A stretch of 34,697 nt of DNA from Bacteroidota bacterium (GCA_947460615.1 CANHHG010000016.1:1-34697), one strand, 5' to 3'; positions 1 to 10,302 are shown, numbered from the stretch's first letter. A program made the numbers and translations. The notes: generated by a model not told the origin, from the letters alone.

Positions 1-2
1 AC

Positions 3-785
3 ATCTATATAATTTTAATTATTTTCGGTTTTTCGTCTTGTAGCGAATATCAAAAAGCCATCAAATCAGAAGATCTTACAGTAAAATTTGATCAGGCTTC
101 AAAGCAATACGAAAAAGGAAAATACTATAAAGCACTTACTCTTTTTGAACAAATGGCCCCTTCGTTTAGAGGTCAACCAGAAGCTGAAAAGATGTTTTAT
201 ATGTTTTCTCAATCATATTATAAAACAAAACAGTATTATTTATCGGGTTATCAGTTTGAGAGTTTTGCAGCTGGATATCCTAAAAGTGATAAAATTGAGG
301 AAGCTTCTTTTTTGGGAGCAAAAAGTTATTCAATGTTGTCGCCTGTATACAGTTTAGATCAAACAGATACTGAGAAAGCAATAGAAAAACTTCAATCATT
401 TATAGATGCCTTTCCTAATTCTACTTATTTAGGTGAGGCCAATATAGTGGTTAAAGCACTGAGAGAAAAAATGGAGAAAAAGGCTTACGAAAATGCTTTC
501 GAATACAATAAAATAGCTGATTTTAAATCGGCAATTGTTGCTTTAGAAAATTTTATAATTGATTATCCAGGTACCCCTTATAAAGAAAAAGCATTGTACT
601 ATAAATTAGATTCTGCATACCAGTTAGCAATTAATAGCGTGCCTGCTAAAATGGAAGAGCGTTTAAATGCAGCTAAAACTGCTTATAATAATTTAATAAA
701 ATTCAATTCGAATACAGAATTCAAACAAAAAGCCGATAATATGTTGGCAATAATTAATACAGATTTAAAACAATTTTCAAAATAA
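3..785 (+). CDS. bamD: Outer membrane assembly lipoprotein BamD (YfiO family), 5'-truncated at window edge
   Basis: Frame is open from the window start (IYIILIIFGFSSCSEYQKAIKSEDL...) and joins the ORF at 153; lipobox-like FSSC followed by TPR-like repeats (KYYKALTLFEQMAPSFRG, FIDAFPNSTYLGEA). Confidence 0.9.
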   Translation: MYIILIIFGFSSCSEYQKAIKSEDLTVKFDQASKQYEKGKYYKALTLFEQMAPSFRGQPEAEKMFYMFSQSYYKTKQYYLSGYQFESFAAGYPKSDKIEEASFLGAKSYSMLSPVYSLDQTDTEKAIEKLQSFIDAFPNSTYLGEANIVVKALREKMEKKAYENAFEYNKIADFKSAIVALENFIIDYPGTPYKEKALYYKLDSAYQLAINSVPAKMEERLNAAKTAYNNLIKFNSNTEFKQKADNMLAIINTDLKQFSK

Positions 786-796
786 TTAGAAAAGTC

Positions 797-1111
797 ATGG
801 ATTTAAAAAAGACGAATGCTCCAGTAAATACAATTACTTACAATAAAAGTAAAATTGAAGAGCCAACAGGTAATGTATATGAAGCAATTACTATTATGGC
901 AAAAAGAGCGAATCAAATTAACTCTGAAATTAAAAAAGAATTGACTGAAAAGTTGGAGGAGTTTGCAACCTATAATGATAGCTTGGAAGAAGTATTCGAG
1001 AATAAAGAACAAATCGAAGTTTCTAAATTTTATGAAAAATTGCCTAAACCACATGCATTAGCAGTTCAAGAATGGTTAGATGATAAAATCTACCATAGAG
1101 AATCAAAATAA
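797..1111 (+). CDS. rpoZ: DNA-directed RNA polymerase omega subunit (Rpb6-like, Bacteroidota type)
   Basis: Protein contains GNVYEAITIMAKRANQINSEIKKELTEKLEEF; located between bamD and coaBC as is usual in Flavobacteriia. Confidence 0.85.
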   Translation: MDLKKTNAPVNTITYNKSKIEEPTGNVYEAITIMAKRANQINSEIKKELTEKLEEFATYNDSLEEVFENKEQIEVSKFYEKLPKPHALAVQEWLDDKIYHRESK

Positions 1112-1122
1112 AAAAAAACAAA

Positions 1123-2364
1123 ATGTCAGTTTTAAGTGGTAAGAATATAGTACTAGGAATTTCTGGTGGAATTGCTGCTTATAAGACTGCTTCATTAGTT
1201 AGGTTATTCATAAAAGCAGGTGCACATGTCCAAGTGATAATGACACCTGCTTCTAAGGATTTTATTACCCCGTTAACGCTATCAACTCTATCTAAAAGAC
1301 CCGTTTTTTCAAGCTTTTATAAAGAAAAAGAAAACTTAGATCCTGAAGTTGAAAATCCAAATCAAAATTTAGAATGGAACAATCATGTAGAAATTGGTCT
1401 TTGGGCTGATTTTATGATAATTGCTCCCGCTACTGCTAATACCTTATCTAAAATGTCCAATGGAATTTGTGATAATTTGTTAATTGCTACCTATTTGTCT
1501 GCTAAATGCCCTGTTTATTTTGCTCCTGCAATGGATTTGGATATGTACAAACATCCTTCAACAATTGAGAGTTTTGAAAAACTTAAGTCATTTGGAAATA
1601 TAATTATCCCAGCGGAATCCGGAGAGCTTGCAAGTGGACTTTCAGGTGAAGGGAGAATGGCAGAGCCAGAAAACATAATTGCATTTATTGAAAACAATAT
1701 CCAATCGGAATTACCATTAACCGGTAAAAAAATTCTAATTACAGCTGGGCCTACCTATGAAGCAATAGATCCTGTTCGTTTTATTGGAAACCATTCGTCT
1801 GGAAAAATGGGGTATGATTTGGCATTATGTGCTGCGAATTATGGTGCTTCAGTAATATTGATTTCGGGCCCAACACACTTATCAATCAATCACGATTTAG
1901 TTCAAAAAATCAATATTTCCTCAGCGGAAGAAATGTATTTTCAATGTCACCAATATTTTAAATCATCTGATGTATTTATTGGAGCTGCAGCTGTAGCAGA
2001 TTATAAACCAAAAAACCCTGAAAATCATAAAATAAAAAAGTCTGATGAATCGTTTGTATTAGAACTAGAAAAAACAAAAGATATTTTACAATCATTAGGA
2101 AAAATAAAGGAAAATCAATTTTTAATTGGTTTCGCATTAGAAACAGAAAATGAAATTGAAAATGCAAAGCAAAAAATTCAGAAAAAAAACTTAGATTTGA
2201 TCGTTTTAAACTCTTTACAGGATAAAGGTGCAGGATTTGGTGGAACCACCAATAAAGTGACTTTTATTGACAGTGATTTTAATTTGTTCCCTATGGATTT
2301 AAAATCCAAAGAAGAAGTTGCAAACGATATTTTAATTAAAATAATTGCTCATTATGAAGCTTAA
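1123..2364 (+). CDS. coaBC: Bifunctional phosphopantothenoylcysteine decarboxylase/phosphopantothenate-cysteine ligase
   Basis: N-terminal flavoprotein domain (LGISGGIAAYKTASLVR, IIAPATANTLSKMSNGICDNLL) and CoaB domain (ILITAGPTYEAIDPVRFIGNHSSGKMG). Confidence 0.96.
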   Translation: MSVLSGKNIVLGISGGIAAYKTASLVRLFIKAGAHVQVIMTPASKDFITPLTLSTLSKRPVFSSFYKEKENLDPEVENPNQNLEWNNHVEIGLWADFMIIAPATANTLSKMSNGICDNLLIATYLSAKCPVYFAPAMDLDMYKHPSTIESFEKLKSFGNIIIPAESGELASGLSGEGRMAEPENIIAFIENNIQSELPLTGKKILITAGPTYEAIDPVRFIGNHSSGKMGYDLALCAANYGASVILISGPTHLSINHDLVQKINISSAEEMYFQCHQYFKSSDVFIGAAAVADYKPKNPENHKIKKSDESFVLELEKTKDILQSLGKIKENQFLIGFALETENEIENAKQKIQKKNLDLIVLNSLQDKGAGFGGTTNKVTFIDSDFNLFPMDLKSKEEVANDILIKIIAHYEA

Positions 2365-3244
2365 ATTATATTGCTTTTTCATATTATTATTTTTTGGAGT
2401 TGCTACCGCACAACAGTTAAATTGTAGTGTTAAAGTAAATTCGGATCAAATTACAATCACCAATAAACAAATTTTTAACACCTTAGAAAATTCTCTCTCT
2501 GATTTCGTAAACAAGACAGATTGGACCGGAATTCCTTATAAGCAGGAAGAAAAAATCAATTGTTCTATGTATATTACTATTACTGCTTATGATTCTAATC
2601 AATTTACAGGAACAATCCAAGTTCAATCTTCTCGTCCGGTATATAATTCAACATACTCGTCTCCAATTTTGAATTATAACGACAAAGATTTTTCTTTTAA
2701 ATATAATGAGTTTGAGAATTTAAATTTTAATCCTACTAATTTTGAATCCAATTTAGTATCTGTTATCGCTTTTTATTCTTTTGTTATCATTGGAATGGAT
2801 GGAGATACTTTTTCAAAACAAGGTGGAAGTAAATATTTAGAAACTGCCCAGGACGTTGCTAATGTAGCCGTAACCGGAGGTTATAAAGGATGGGGGCAAG
2901 CCGATGGAATTCAAAACCGCTTTTTCTTAATCAATGATATGCTTTCAAGTACTTTTGTTTCTTTTAGAGAAGCGTTATATGAATATCATTATGAAGGACT
3001 TGATGCTATGAATAACGATTTGCAATCTGCGAAACTTAAAATAAAACAGGCCATTTCAACACTTGGTAAAATTAATGAAATTCGACCTAACGCATTTATT
3101 ACAAGAGTATTCTTTGATTCGAAATCAGATGAAATTGTTTCTATTTTTTCTGCCGGACCATCAATGGATAATAAAGAGTTAATTTCAAAATTGAATACAA
3201 TTTCTCCTATGAATTTGTCTAAATGGGCAGAAATTAAGTATTAA
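2354..3244 (+). CDS. DUF4835 family protein (PorD-like, T9SS-associated family)
   Basis: Signal peptide MKLKLYCFFILLFFGVATAQQLNC, conserved QLNCSVKVNSDQI...DWTGIPYKQEEKINCSMYITI. Start set to ATG 2354 rather than TTG 2345; overlaps coaBC by 11 nt. Confidence 0.8.
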   Translation: MKLKLYCFFILLFFGVATAQQLNCSVKVNSDQITITNKQIFNTLENSLSDFVNKTDWTGIPYKQEEKINCSMYITITAYDSNQFTGTIQVQSSRPVYNSTYSSPILNYNDKDFSFKYNEFENLNFNPTNFESNLVSVIAFYSFVIIGMDGDTFSKQGGSKYLETAQDVANVAVTGGYKGWGQADGIQNRFFLINDMLSSTFVSFREALYEYHYEGLDAMNNDLQSAKLKIKQAISTLGKINEIRPNAFITRVFFDSKSDEIVSIFSAGPSMDNKELISKLNTISPMNLSKWAEIKY

Positions 3245-3274
3245 ATAGGTTATAAAAAATAAATAGAATTTTCA

Positions 3275-4927
3275 ATGCTGGTTTCACTTTCAATAAGTAA
3301 TTTCGCTTTAATTGATAAATTAGGAATTGATTTTTCTGATGGATTTTCAATTATTACTGGTGAAACAGGAGCAGGAAAATCGATTTTGCTTGGTGCCTTG
3401 GGATTAGTTTTAGGTAAAAGAGCCGACCTAACATCACTCAAAAACAAAGAAGATAAATGTGTTATTGAGGCTCATTTTCAAATTGAAAATTATAATCTTC
3501 AGTCCTTTTTTGAATCCAATGATTTGGATTACGAAAATGAAACAATTATTCGTCGAGAAATATTGCCTTCGGGAAAATCTAGAGCATTTATTAATGATAG
3601 CCCAGTAAATCTTCAAGAATTACAAGATTTAGGAGTTTTTCTAATTGATATTCATTCCCAACATCAAACACAAGAGCTTTCAGAAGAATTATTTCAATTT
3701 CAAATAATTGATTCAGTTGCCAATAATTTAGAAAATATCAATCGATATTCCACGATTTTAAGTTCCTATAAAAAAGATAAGTCTAATTTAGACAAACTAA
3801 ATTCTAAACTGCAATCATTATTAAAAGAGCAGGATTATAATACTTTTTTATTAGATGAATTGTTGTCGGCCAAACTAAAAGTACACGATCAAGAGGAGTT
3901 AGAACAAGTTTATGAGCAACTCAATAATGTTGAACTTATAAAGGAAAACTTGGTTAAATCACTTGCTATAGCTAATGAAGAGCAGTTTGGAATTCTTCAA
4001 AATTTGAAAGAAATTAAAATTGCTTTACAGAAAACAATAGCGTTTTCCTCAAATTATCAATCTTTATTTGACAGAGTTAATAGTCTAACAATTGAATTTA
4101 ATGATATTATTGATGAATTAAGCATGAATTCAGAGAGTTTAGTTCATGATCCTGAGAGTTTAGAATTGGTCAATCAAAAGTTACAAAATATTTATAACTT
4201 ACAAAAGAAACACCAAGTAAATTCAGTTGCTGAGCTGTTAGAAATTCAAAAAGATTTAGACGATAAAGTAGTTTCAGTGGTAGATCTTGAATTTGAGATA
4301 AAAAAATTAGCAGCTAAAATTGAAGAAACCACCTTAGAATTGGATAAATTAGCAATTGTTATTCGAAATAATAGACTGAAGTCTGTGCCAGTTTTATCTG
4401 AAAAATTGATATTTATTTTAGAACAATTGGGGATGCTAAATGTTCGTTTTAATATGGAATTGAAAGAAACGGAACATTATTTTGTCAATGGAAAAGATGA
4501 ATTACAATTTTTGTTTTCTGCTAATAAAGGCTCTGATTTTGGGTTGTTAAAAAAAGTTGCTTCAGGAGGTGAATTGTCTAGAATAATGCTTGCAGTAAAA
4601 GCAATTTTAGCTCAATATTCAGATTTGCCAACTATTATATTTGATGAAATTGATACAGGTGTTTCGGGAGAAATTGCTAATAAAATGGCAACTATTATGA
4701 AAGAGATGAGTAACAATATGCAGGTATTTTCAATTACCCATTTACCTCAAATTGCAGCTAAAGGGAAAACACATTATAAAGTATTTAAGTCAATTCAAGG
4801 CGATACGACCATATCAGAATTAAAACTATTGACCTATGAAGATAGAATTGTTGAAATTGCCGAAATGTTATCAGGAAAAGACATTTCTGATTCCGCTTTA
4901 AATCATGCCAAAGCCTTATTAAATTAA
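3275..4927 (+). CDS. recN: DNA repair protein RecN
   Basis: Walker A TGETGAGKSILLGALGLVLGKRAD; C-terminal signature VASGGELSRIMLAVKAILAQ...TIIFDEIDTGVSGEIA. Confidence 0.97.
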   Translation: MLVSLSISNFALIDKLGIDFSDGFSIITGETGAGKSILLGALGLVLGKRADLTSLKNKEDKCVIEAHFQIENYNLQSFFESNDLDYENETIIRREILPSGKSRAFINDSPVNLQELQDLGVFLIDIHSQHQTQELSEELFQFQIIDSVANNLENINRYSTILSSYKKDKSNLDKLNSKLQSLLKEQDYNTFLLDELLSAKLKVHDQEELEQVYEQLNNVELIKENLVKSLAIANEEQFGILQNLKEIKIALQKTIAFSSNYQSLFDRVNSLTIEFNDIIDELSMNSESLVHDPESLELVNQKLQNIYNLQKKHQVNSVAELLEIQKDLDDKVVSVVDLEFEIKKLAAKIEETTLELDKLAIVIRNNRLKSVPVLSEKLIFILEQLGMLNVRFNMELKETEHYFVNGKDELQFLFSANKGSDFGLLKKVASGGELSRIMLAVKAILAQYSDLPTIIFDEIDTGVSGEIANKMATIMKEMSNNMQVFSITHLPQIAAKGKTHYKVFKSIQGDTTISELKLLTYEDRIVEIAEMLSGKDISDSALNHAKALLN

Positions 4928-4936
4928 ATATTTTTA

Positions 4937-4944
4937 TAATTTTG
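4937..4944 (+). promoter_or_regulatory. Candidate Bacteroidota -7 element (TAATTTTG) upstream of fabV
   Basis: Matches TAnnTTTG, 36 nt before the fabV ATG; no clear -33 TTG. Confidence 0.4.
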
Positions 4945-4979
4945 CAGTACCCTATTATTAATTAGAATAAAATTAAAAA

Positions 4980-6170
4980 ATGATCATAGAACCAAGAATG
5001 CGAGGATTTATTTGCTTAACAGCACACCCAAAAGGTTGTGAGCAAAGTGTTAAAAATCAAATTGAATATGTAAAATCAAAAGGCACTATTGATGGTGCAA
5101 AAAAAGTATTAGTTATTGGAGCGTCAACAGGATTTGGTTTGGCATCAAGAATAACGAGTGCTTTTGGTTCTAATGCTTCTACTATTGGGGTGTTTTTTGA
5201 AAAACCACCTACAGAGGGAAAAACAGCTTCTCCAGGATGGTATAATTCTGCCGCTTTTGAGAAATTAACGAATGAATCAGGGTTATATGCAAAAAGTATC
5301 AATGGTGATGCATTTTCAAGCGAAATAAAAAATCAAACTATTGATTTAATAAAAGCCGATTTAGGTCAAATAGATTTAGTAATTTATAGTTTGGCCTCTC
5401 CGGTGAGGTTGAATCCAAATACAGGAATATTACACCGTTCCGTTTTAAAACCAATAGGAACTACATTTACAAATAAAACGGTTGATTTTCACACAGGAAA
5501 AGTTTCAGAAGTTTCAATTGAACCCGCTAATCAAGAAGATATTGATAATACAGTGGTTGTTATGGGAGGTGAAGATTGGAAAATGTGGATGAATGCTTTA
5601 AATGAGGCAGGAGTTTTATCCAATGACGCTATGACATTAGCTTACTCATACATCGGTCCGGAAGTTACTGAAGCGGTATATCGAAAAGGAACAATTGGTC
5701 GTGCAAAAGATCATTTAGAAGCGACTGCTTTTGAAATTACAAAACAATTAGAAAGTGTAAACTGTAAAGCATATGTTTCAGTTAATAAGGCTTTGGTAAC
5801 TCAAGCTAGTTCTGCTATTCCAGTAATTCCATTGTATATTTCACTATTGTATAAGATTATGAAAGAAGAAGGAATTCATGAAGGATGTATTGAGCAAATT
5901 CAACGTTTGTTTCAAGATAGATTGTATTCAGGTTCTAAAATACCAACTGATGATAAAGGTAGAATTAGAATTGATGATTGGGAAATGAGAGATGATATTC
6001 AAGAAAAAGTGGCTAAGTTGTGGAAAGAAGCTACCACAGAATCATTGCCAAATATTGGAGATTTAAATGGTTATACAAACGATTTTCATAATTTATTTGG
6101 TTTTGGATTTGATGGCGTAGATTATCAAGCTGATACTAATGAGATGGTTGATATTTTAAGTATTACCTAA
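4980..6170 (+). CDS. fabV: Enoyl-ACP reductase / trans-2-enoyl-CoA reductase (FabV/TER family)
   Basis: N-terminus MIIEPRMRGFICLTAHPKGCEQSVKNQI; Y-X8-K catalytic motif YRKGTIGRAK. Confidence 0.95.
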   Translation: MIIEPRMRGFICLTAHPKGCEQSVKNQIEYVKSKGTIDGAKKVLVIGASTGFGLASRITSAFGSNASTIGVFFEKPPTEGKTASPGWYNSAAFEKLTNESGLYAKSINGDAFSSEIKNQTIDLIKADLGQIDLVIYSLASPVRLNPNTGILHRSVLKPIGTTFTNKTVDFHTGKVSEVSIEPANQEDIDNTVVVMGGEDWKMWMNALNEAGVLSNDAMTLAYSYIGPEVTEAVYRKGTIGRAKDHLEATAFEITKQLESVNCKAYVSVNKALVTQASSAIPVIPLYISLLYKIMKEEGIHEGCIEQIQRLFQDRLYSGSKIPTDDKGRIRIDDWEMRDDIQEKVAKLWKEATTESLPNIGDLNGYTNDFHNLFGFGFDGVDYQADTNEMVDILSIT

Positions 6171-6186
6171 TTATATAAATATTTAT

Positions 6187-6235
6187 AAGCCACAAAGACA
6201 GAGGTTTTTAGAAATATCCTTTGAATTTGTGGCTT
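6187..6235 (+). terminator. Inverted repeat downstream of fabV, putative terminator with a long loop
   Basis: AAGCCACAAA (6187-6196) pairs perfectly with TTTGTGGCTT (6226-6235), followed by TTATATTTT; loop 29 nt. Confidence 0.5.
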
Positions 6236-6313
6236 TTATATTTTGAAAAAAACGATACTATGTCGATTTTGATTTATCTTTGTTAAATAATTGAACAAAT
6301 CCCTAAATTACAA

Positions 6314-7312
6314 ATGTATTTTTCAATAATTATTCCAGTATATAATCGTCCTGACGAGATAAAAGAACTTTTAGAAAGTTTAGCTAAAGCAGACTATAAA
6401 ACTGAATTCGAAGTAGTTATTGTAGAAGATGGTTCAACTGAAACCTGTGAAAATATAGTTAATGAGTTTAAGATCCTATTAAACATTTCCTATTTTGTAA
6501 AAGAAAATTCAGGACCTGGTGATTCAAGAAATTTCGGAATGAGAAAAGCTAAAGGTGATTATTTCTTGATTTTTGATTCCGATTGCATAATTCCAATTGA
6601 CTATTTATCTGAAGTTTCAAGACAATTAAATCTTGAATTTGTAGATTGTTTCGGTGGCCCAGATCGAGCATTGCCAAGTTTTTCTAATGTACAAAAAGCT
6701 ATTGATTTTACTATGACCTCTTTCTTAACTACGGGTGGAATTCGAGGGGGATCTGCCACAATTGATCGCTTTCAACCTAGAAGTTTTAATATGGGATTGT
6801 CTAAAAAAGCGTTTGAAGTTTCTGGCGGTTTTGGTGACATTCATCCAGGGGAAGATCCAGATTTATCAATCAGATTATGGAAATTAGGTTTTGATTCAAA
6901 GCTTTTTTTAAAAGCATATGTCTATCATAAACGGCGAATTGATTGGGATAAATTTTATCTTCAAGTAAATAAATTTGGGAAAGCTAGACCTATATTAAAT
7001 AAATGGTATCCAGAATACAATAAGATTACTTATTTTTTACCTTCTTTATTTATTGTTGGTTTTTATTTTTCAATTTTTTTGTTAATTTTTGCTCAGGACT
7101 TACTTTTAAAATTATATTTTATCTATTTTATTGTTTTGTTTTTAAATTCAACTTATAAATCCAAAAATATGATAGTCGGCTATTTATCAGTTAAAGCAGC
7201 TTGGAAACAGTTTTCTGGCTATGGTTTTGGGTTTTTAGAATCATATATAAAAATTGCTGTATTAAAACAGCTTCCTGAGCGAGCATTTCCAGAATTATTC
7301 TTTAAAAAATGA
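6314..7312 (+). CDS. Glycosyltransferase family 2
   Basis: FSIIIPVYNRPDEIKELLESL, EDGSTETCE, FDSDCIIP (DxD), C-terminal membrane segments. Confidence 0.92.
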   Translation: MYFSIIIPVYNRPDEIKELLESLAKADYKTEFEVVIVEDGSTETCENIVNEFKILLNISYFVKENSGPGDSRNFGMRKAKGDYFLIFDSDCIIPIDYLSEVSRQLNLEFVDCFGGPDRALPSFSNVQKAIDFTMTSFLTTGGIRGGSATIDRFQPRSFNMGLSKKAFEVSGGFGDIHPGEDPDLSIRLWKLGFDSKLFLKAYVYHKRRIDWDKFYLQVNKFGKARPILNKWYPEYNKITYFLPSLFIVGFYFSIFLLIFAQDLLLKLYFIYFIVLFLNSTYKSKNMIVGYLSVKAAWKQFSGYGFGFLESYIKIAVLKQLPERAFPELFFKK

Positions 7313-7893
7313 CAAAAATAATTGGATTGACTGGTGGAATTGGTAGTGGTAAAACAACTATTGCTAATCATATTAAATCTTTGGGGATTCCAGTTTATAA
7401 TTCAGACGAACAAGCAAAAAAAATACTTTATTTACCCAAAACTTTAAAATCTATAAAGTCAGTTTTTGGAAATGATATTTTTGAAAATGACAAACTTGAC
7501 AAAGTTAAATTATCAACTCTTGTTTTTAACAATCCCAAACTATTAAACCTTCTCAATCAAATTATTCATCCAGCAGTCAAAGTTGATTTTGAAAAGTGGC
7601 TTGTGAATAATATAAATTCACCTCTTGTAGTAAAAGAAGCAGCAATTTTATTTGAAAGTGGTAGTTATAAAGATTGTGATGTAATAATTTCGATTTCAGC
7701 TCCGCAAGAATTGAGAATTAAAAGAGTTATGGAAAGAGATCATCTCACCTACAAAGAAGTATTGTCTAGAATTAGCAATCAGTGGACTGACGAAATGCGA
7801 AGTAAAATGAGTAATTATGTTATTGAAAATCAAGATATTAAAAAAGCGTGTGCACAAACAGACGATTGTATTAAAATTTTATTAAATTACTAA
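7309..7893 (+). CDS. coaE: Dephospho-CoA kinase
   Basis: IIGLTGGIGSGKTTIANHI P-loop; overlaps the GT2 gene by 4 nt (ATGA). Confidence 0.96.
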   Translation: MTKIIGLTGGIGSGKTTIANHIKSLGIPVYNSDEQAKKILYLPKTLKSIKSVFGNDIFENDKLDKVKLSTLVFNNPKLLNLLNQIIHPAVKVDFEKWLVNNINSPLVVKEAAILFESGSYKDCDVIISISAPQELRIKRVMERDHLTYKEVLSRISNQWTDEMRSKMSNYVIENQDIKKACAQTDDCIKILLNY

Positions 7894-7963
7894 TAAAAGT
7901 ATAAATTGTTAATGTTTGGTTAATATATTAATAGAATAAATGTTAAAATATTAAATTTGATTG

Positions 7964-9547
7964 ATGAATAAATTATTTTTCCGATTATTAATTGTCTTAA
8001 TGAGTTTATCCCTAATTGGGATAATATTAGTTCAAGTTTATTGGTTTAATTCTTCCTTTCAGAATAATGATGAGCAATTTCGCTTTCACGTTCAACAAGC
8101 GATTGTAAATGTTTCAAACAAATTACAAAAAAGAGAAGCTTACAGTTTTTATGATAAATACAATCGATTTAGGGATAGCACCGGAAAAGCGCCTCAAAAG
8201 AAAGATTTATTAGAGTTTTATTATGTTCAAAAGAATACACAAACAAATGAAACTATAATTTACTCTAATAGTATAATTGCTGAGGATTATTCTATTTCAT
8301 CTTCTATTTTTGATAAGAAAGTTGATAGTGTTAAATTGAAAAGTTTTTCATCTAAAAGATCAACTGAAGTATATAATAATAATAAAATTGACAATTCGTC
8401 TGTTCAGAATAGTATTATTCCCGATTCCAAAATTCAAAAATCAGGAAGTTTAGATATTTTAGACAACGCCCAGTTTGAAATTTTCTTTAAAGATATTGCT
8501 TCAACAATGCCTATTCAAGAAAGAGTTTCAAATGAAATTTTAAAAAAATTATTGTTGAATGAATTGGATGAATTTGGAATTAAAACGTCATTTGAGTATG
8601 GAATTTATAGTAATGGACTAGCGACTAAAATTAAATCTGAAAAATTTAATTACGACAAACACAATACCTATTCAATTCCAGTATTCTCAGATAATGAAGG
8701 AGCAAGTTCTTATCAATTATTGGTTAGTTTTCCGAATAAAAAGACATTTTTGTTTTCGGAATTACTTGGGATAACGGTTTTATCTATAATCTTTACTTTG
8801 ATTATCATAATTGCTTATTCTAGTGCATTAAATCAATTGATTCGTCAGAGACAGATTTCTGAAATTAAAACAGATTTCATCAACAATATGACTCATGAGT
8901 TTAAAACCCCAATTGCAACTATAAATTTAGCTTTAGATGCAATTAAAAACCCTAAGATAATAGACGATAAGGATAAAGTACAACGGTATTTGCAAATGAT
9001 TAGGGATGAGAATAAGAGAATGCATGCTCAAGTTGAAAATGTTTTGCGAATTTCTAAATTAGAAAAAAGAGAATTAGAAATTAATAAAGAAAATAATAAT
9101 TTACAGGACATTATTGATGAAGCTGTCGAGCACATTAATTTGATAATTGAAGACCGTCAAGGTTCAATTACAACACATTTTGATGCAACCAGAACATCGG
9201 TTTTATTGAATGACGTTCATTTTACTAATGTAATTGTAAATATATTGGACAATGCCATAAAATATTCACCTGAAACACCAGTGATTGATATTTATACCGA
9301 AAATGTTAAAGATTTCATTATAGTTAAAATTAAAGATCAGGGTGCCGGGATGAGCAAAGTTGCTCAAAAGAGAATATTTGAAAAATTTTACAGGGAACAT
9401 ACAGGAGATTTACACAATGTTAAAGGACACGGATTAGGATTAGCCTATGTTAAGAAAATTGTAGAAAATCATGACGGAGAGGTTTATGTAGAAAGTGAGA
9501 AAGGAAAAGGAAGTACATTTATAATAAAATTACCACTAATTAATTAA
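7964..9547 (+). CDS. Sensor histidine kinase (two TM segments, HisKA + HATPase_c)
   Basis: H-box FINNMTHEFKTPIATINLALDAI; N-box NVILDNAIKYSPE; G-boxes KDQGAGMS and GHGLGLAYVKKIV. ATG 7964 preferred over TTG 7961. Confidence 0.95.
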   Translation: MNKLFFRLLIVLMSLSLIGIILVQVYWFNSSFQNNDEQFRFHVQQAIVNVSNKLQKREAYSFYDKYNRFRDSTGKAPQKKDLLEFYYVQKNTQTNETIIYSNSIIAEDYSISSSIFDKKVDSVKLKSFSSKRSTEVYNNNKIDNSSVQNSIIPDSKIQKSGSLDILDNAQFEIFFKDIASTMPIQERVSNEILKKLLLNELDEFGIKTSFEYGIYSNGLATKIKSEKFNYDKHNTYSIPVFSDNEGASSYQLLVSFPNKKTFLFSELLGITVLSIIFTLIIIIAYSSALNQLIRQRQISEIKTDFINNMTHEFKTPIATINLALDAIKNPKIIDDKDKVQRYLQMIRDENKRMHAQVENVLRISKLEKRELEINKENNNLQDIIDEAVEHINLIIEDRQGSITTHFDATRTSVLLNDVHFTNVIVNILDNAIKYSPETPVIDIYTENVKDFIIVKIKDQGAGMSKVAQKRIFEKFYREHTGDLHNVKGHGLGLAYVKKIVENHDGEVYVESEKGKGSTFIIKLPLIN

Positions 9548-9554
9548 TAATATT

Positions 9555-10274
9555 ATGGAAACAGAAAACAAAAAAATACTTTTAGTAGAAGACGATCAAA
9601 ATTTCGGAGCCATTTTAAAAGACTATTTAATGCTAAATGATTTTGATGTTACATTGGCAAAAAATGGTATGGAAGGTTTTGAGAAATTTAAAAAAGACAC
9701 CTATGACTTATGTATTCTAGATGTCATGATGCCTTATAAAGATGGGTATACTTTAGCAAAAGAAATTAGAGAAAAAAATAAAGAAGTGCCAATTGTTTTT
9801 TTAACTGCTAAATCTATGAAAGAGGATGTGTTGAAGGGATATAAGGTTGGTGCCGATGATTATTTGAATAAACCTTTTGATTCTGAGGTTTTATTGATGA
9901 AAATTAGAGCCATTATCCAAAGAAAGTCTACAGATACTAAAACGGATGCAACTAAATTTGAATTCCAAGTCGGGGCATTTCATTTGAATTCTAAATTGCG
10001 TTTCTTGACTTTTAAAGATCAAGAATCGATTAAATTATCTCCAAAGGAAAACGAATTACTAAAGTTATTAGTGCTGTATGAAAACGATTTAATGCCTAGA
10101 GAACTAGCATTGACGAAAATTTGGAGAGATGACAATTACTTTACTTCAAGAAGCATGGACGTTTATATTGCGAAACTTAGAAAGTACCTAAAACCAGACG
10201 CTAACGTTGAAATTTTAAACATTCATGGAGAAGGATTTAGATTAGTAATTAAAAATAAAGTTTCAGATAAATAA
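9555..10274 (+). CDS. OmpR-family response regulator, partner of the upstream kinase
   Basis: Receiver LLVEDDQNFGAILKDYL, phosphoacceptor CILDVMMPYKDG, KPFDSEVL; C-terminal winged helix (LSPKENELLKLL...SRSMDVYIAKLRKYL). Confidence 0.96.
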   Translation: METENKKILLVEDDQNFGAILKDYLMLNDFDVTLAKNGMEGFEKFKKDTYDLCILDVMMPYKDGYTLAKEIREKNKEVPIVFLTAKSMKEDVLKGYKVGADDYLNKPFDSEVLLMKIRAIIQRKSTDTKTDATKFEFQVGAFHLNSKLRFLTFKDQESIKLSPKENELLKLLVLYENDLMPRELALTKIWRDDNYFTSRSMDVYIAKLRKYLKPDANVEILNIHGEGFRLVIKNKVSDK

Positions 10275-10278
10275 TTTT

Positions 10279-10302
10279 AAAACTCCGAGAAATCGGAGTT
10301 TT
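10279..10302. terminator. Bidirectional intrinsic terminator between convergent genes
   Basis: AAAACTCCGA-GAAA-TCGGAGTTTT perfect hairpin flanked by A and T tracts. Confidence 0.9.

Noticed and set aside
88-357. 89-aa plus-strand ORF
   Set aside because: Out of frame inside bamD; composition (poly-basic, Leu/Ile-rich) is that of a shadow frame.
803-1054. 83-aa minus-strand ORF opposite rpoZ
   Set aside because: Antisense shadow of a convincing coding gene; Phe/Ile-rich sequence from AT-rich DNA.
7952-7959. TAAATTTG just before the histidine kinase, implying leaderless mRNA
   Set aside because: No -33 element at a suitable distance and the region is very AT-rich; insufficient support.
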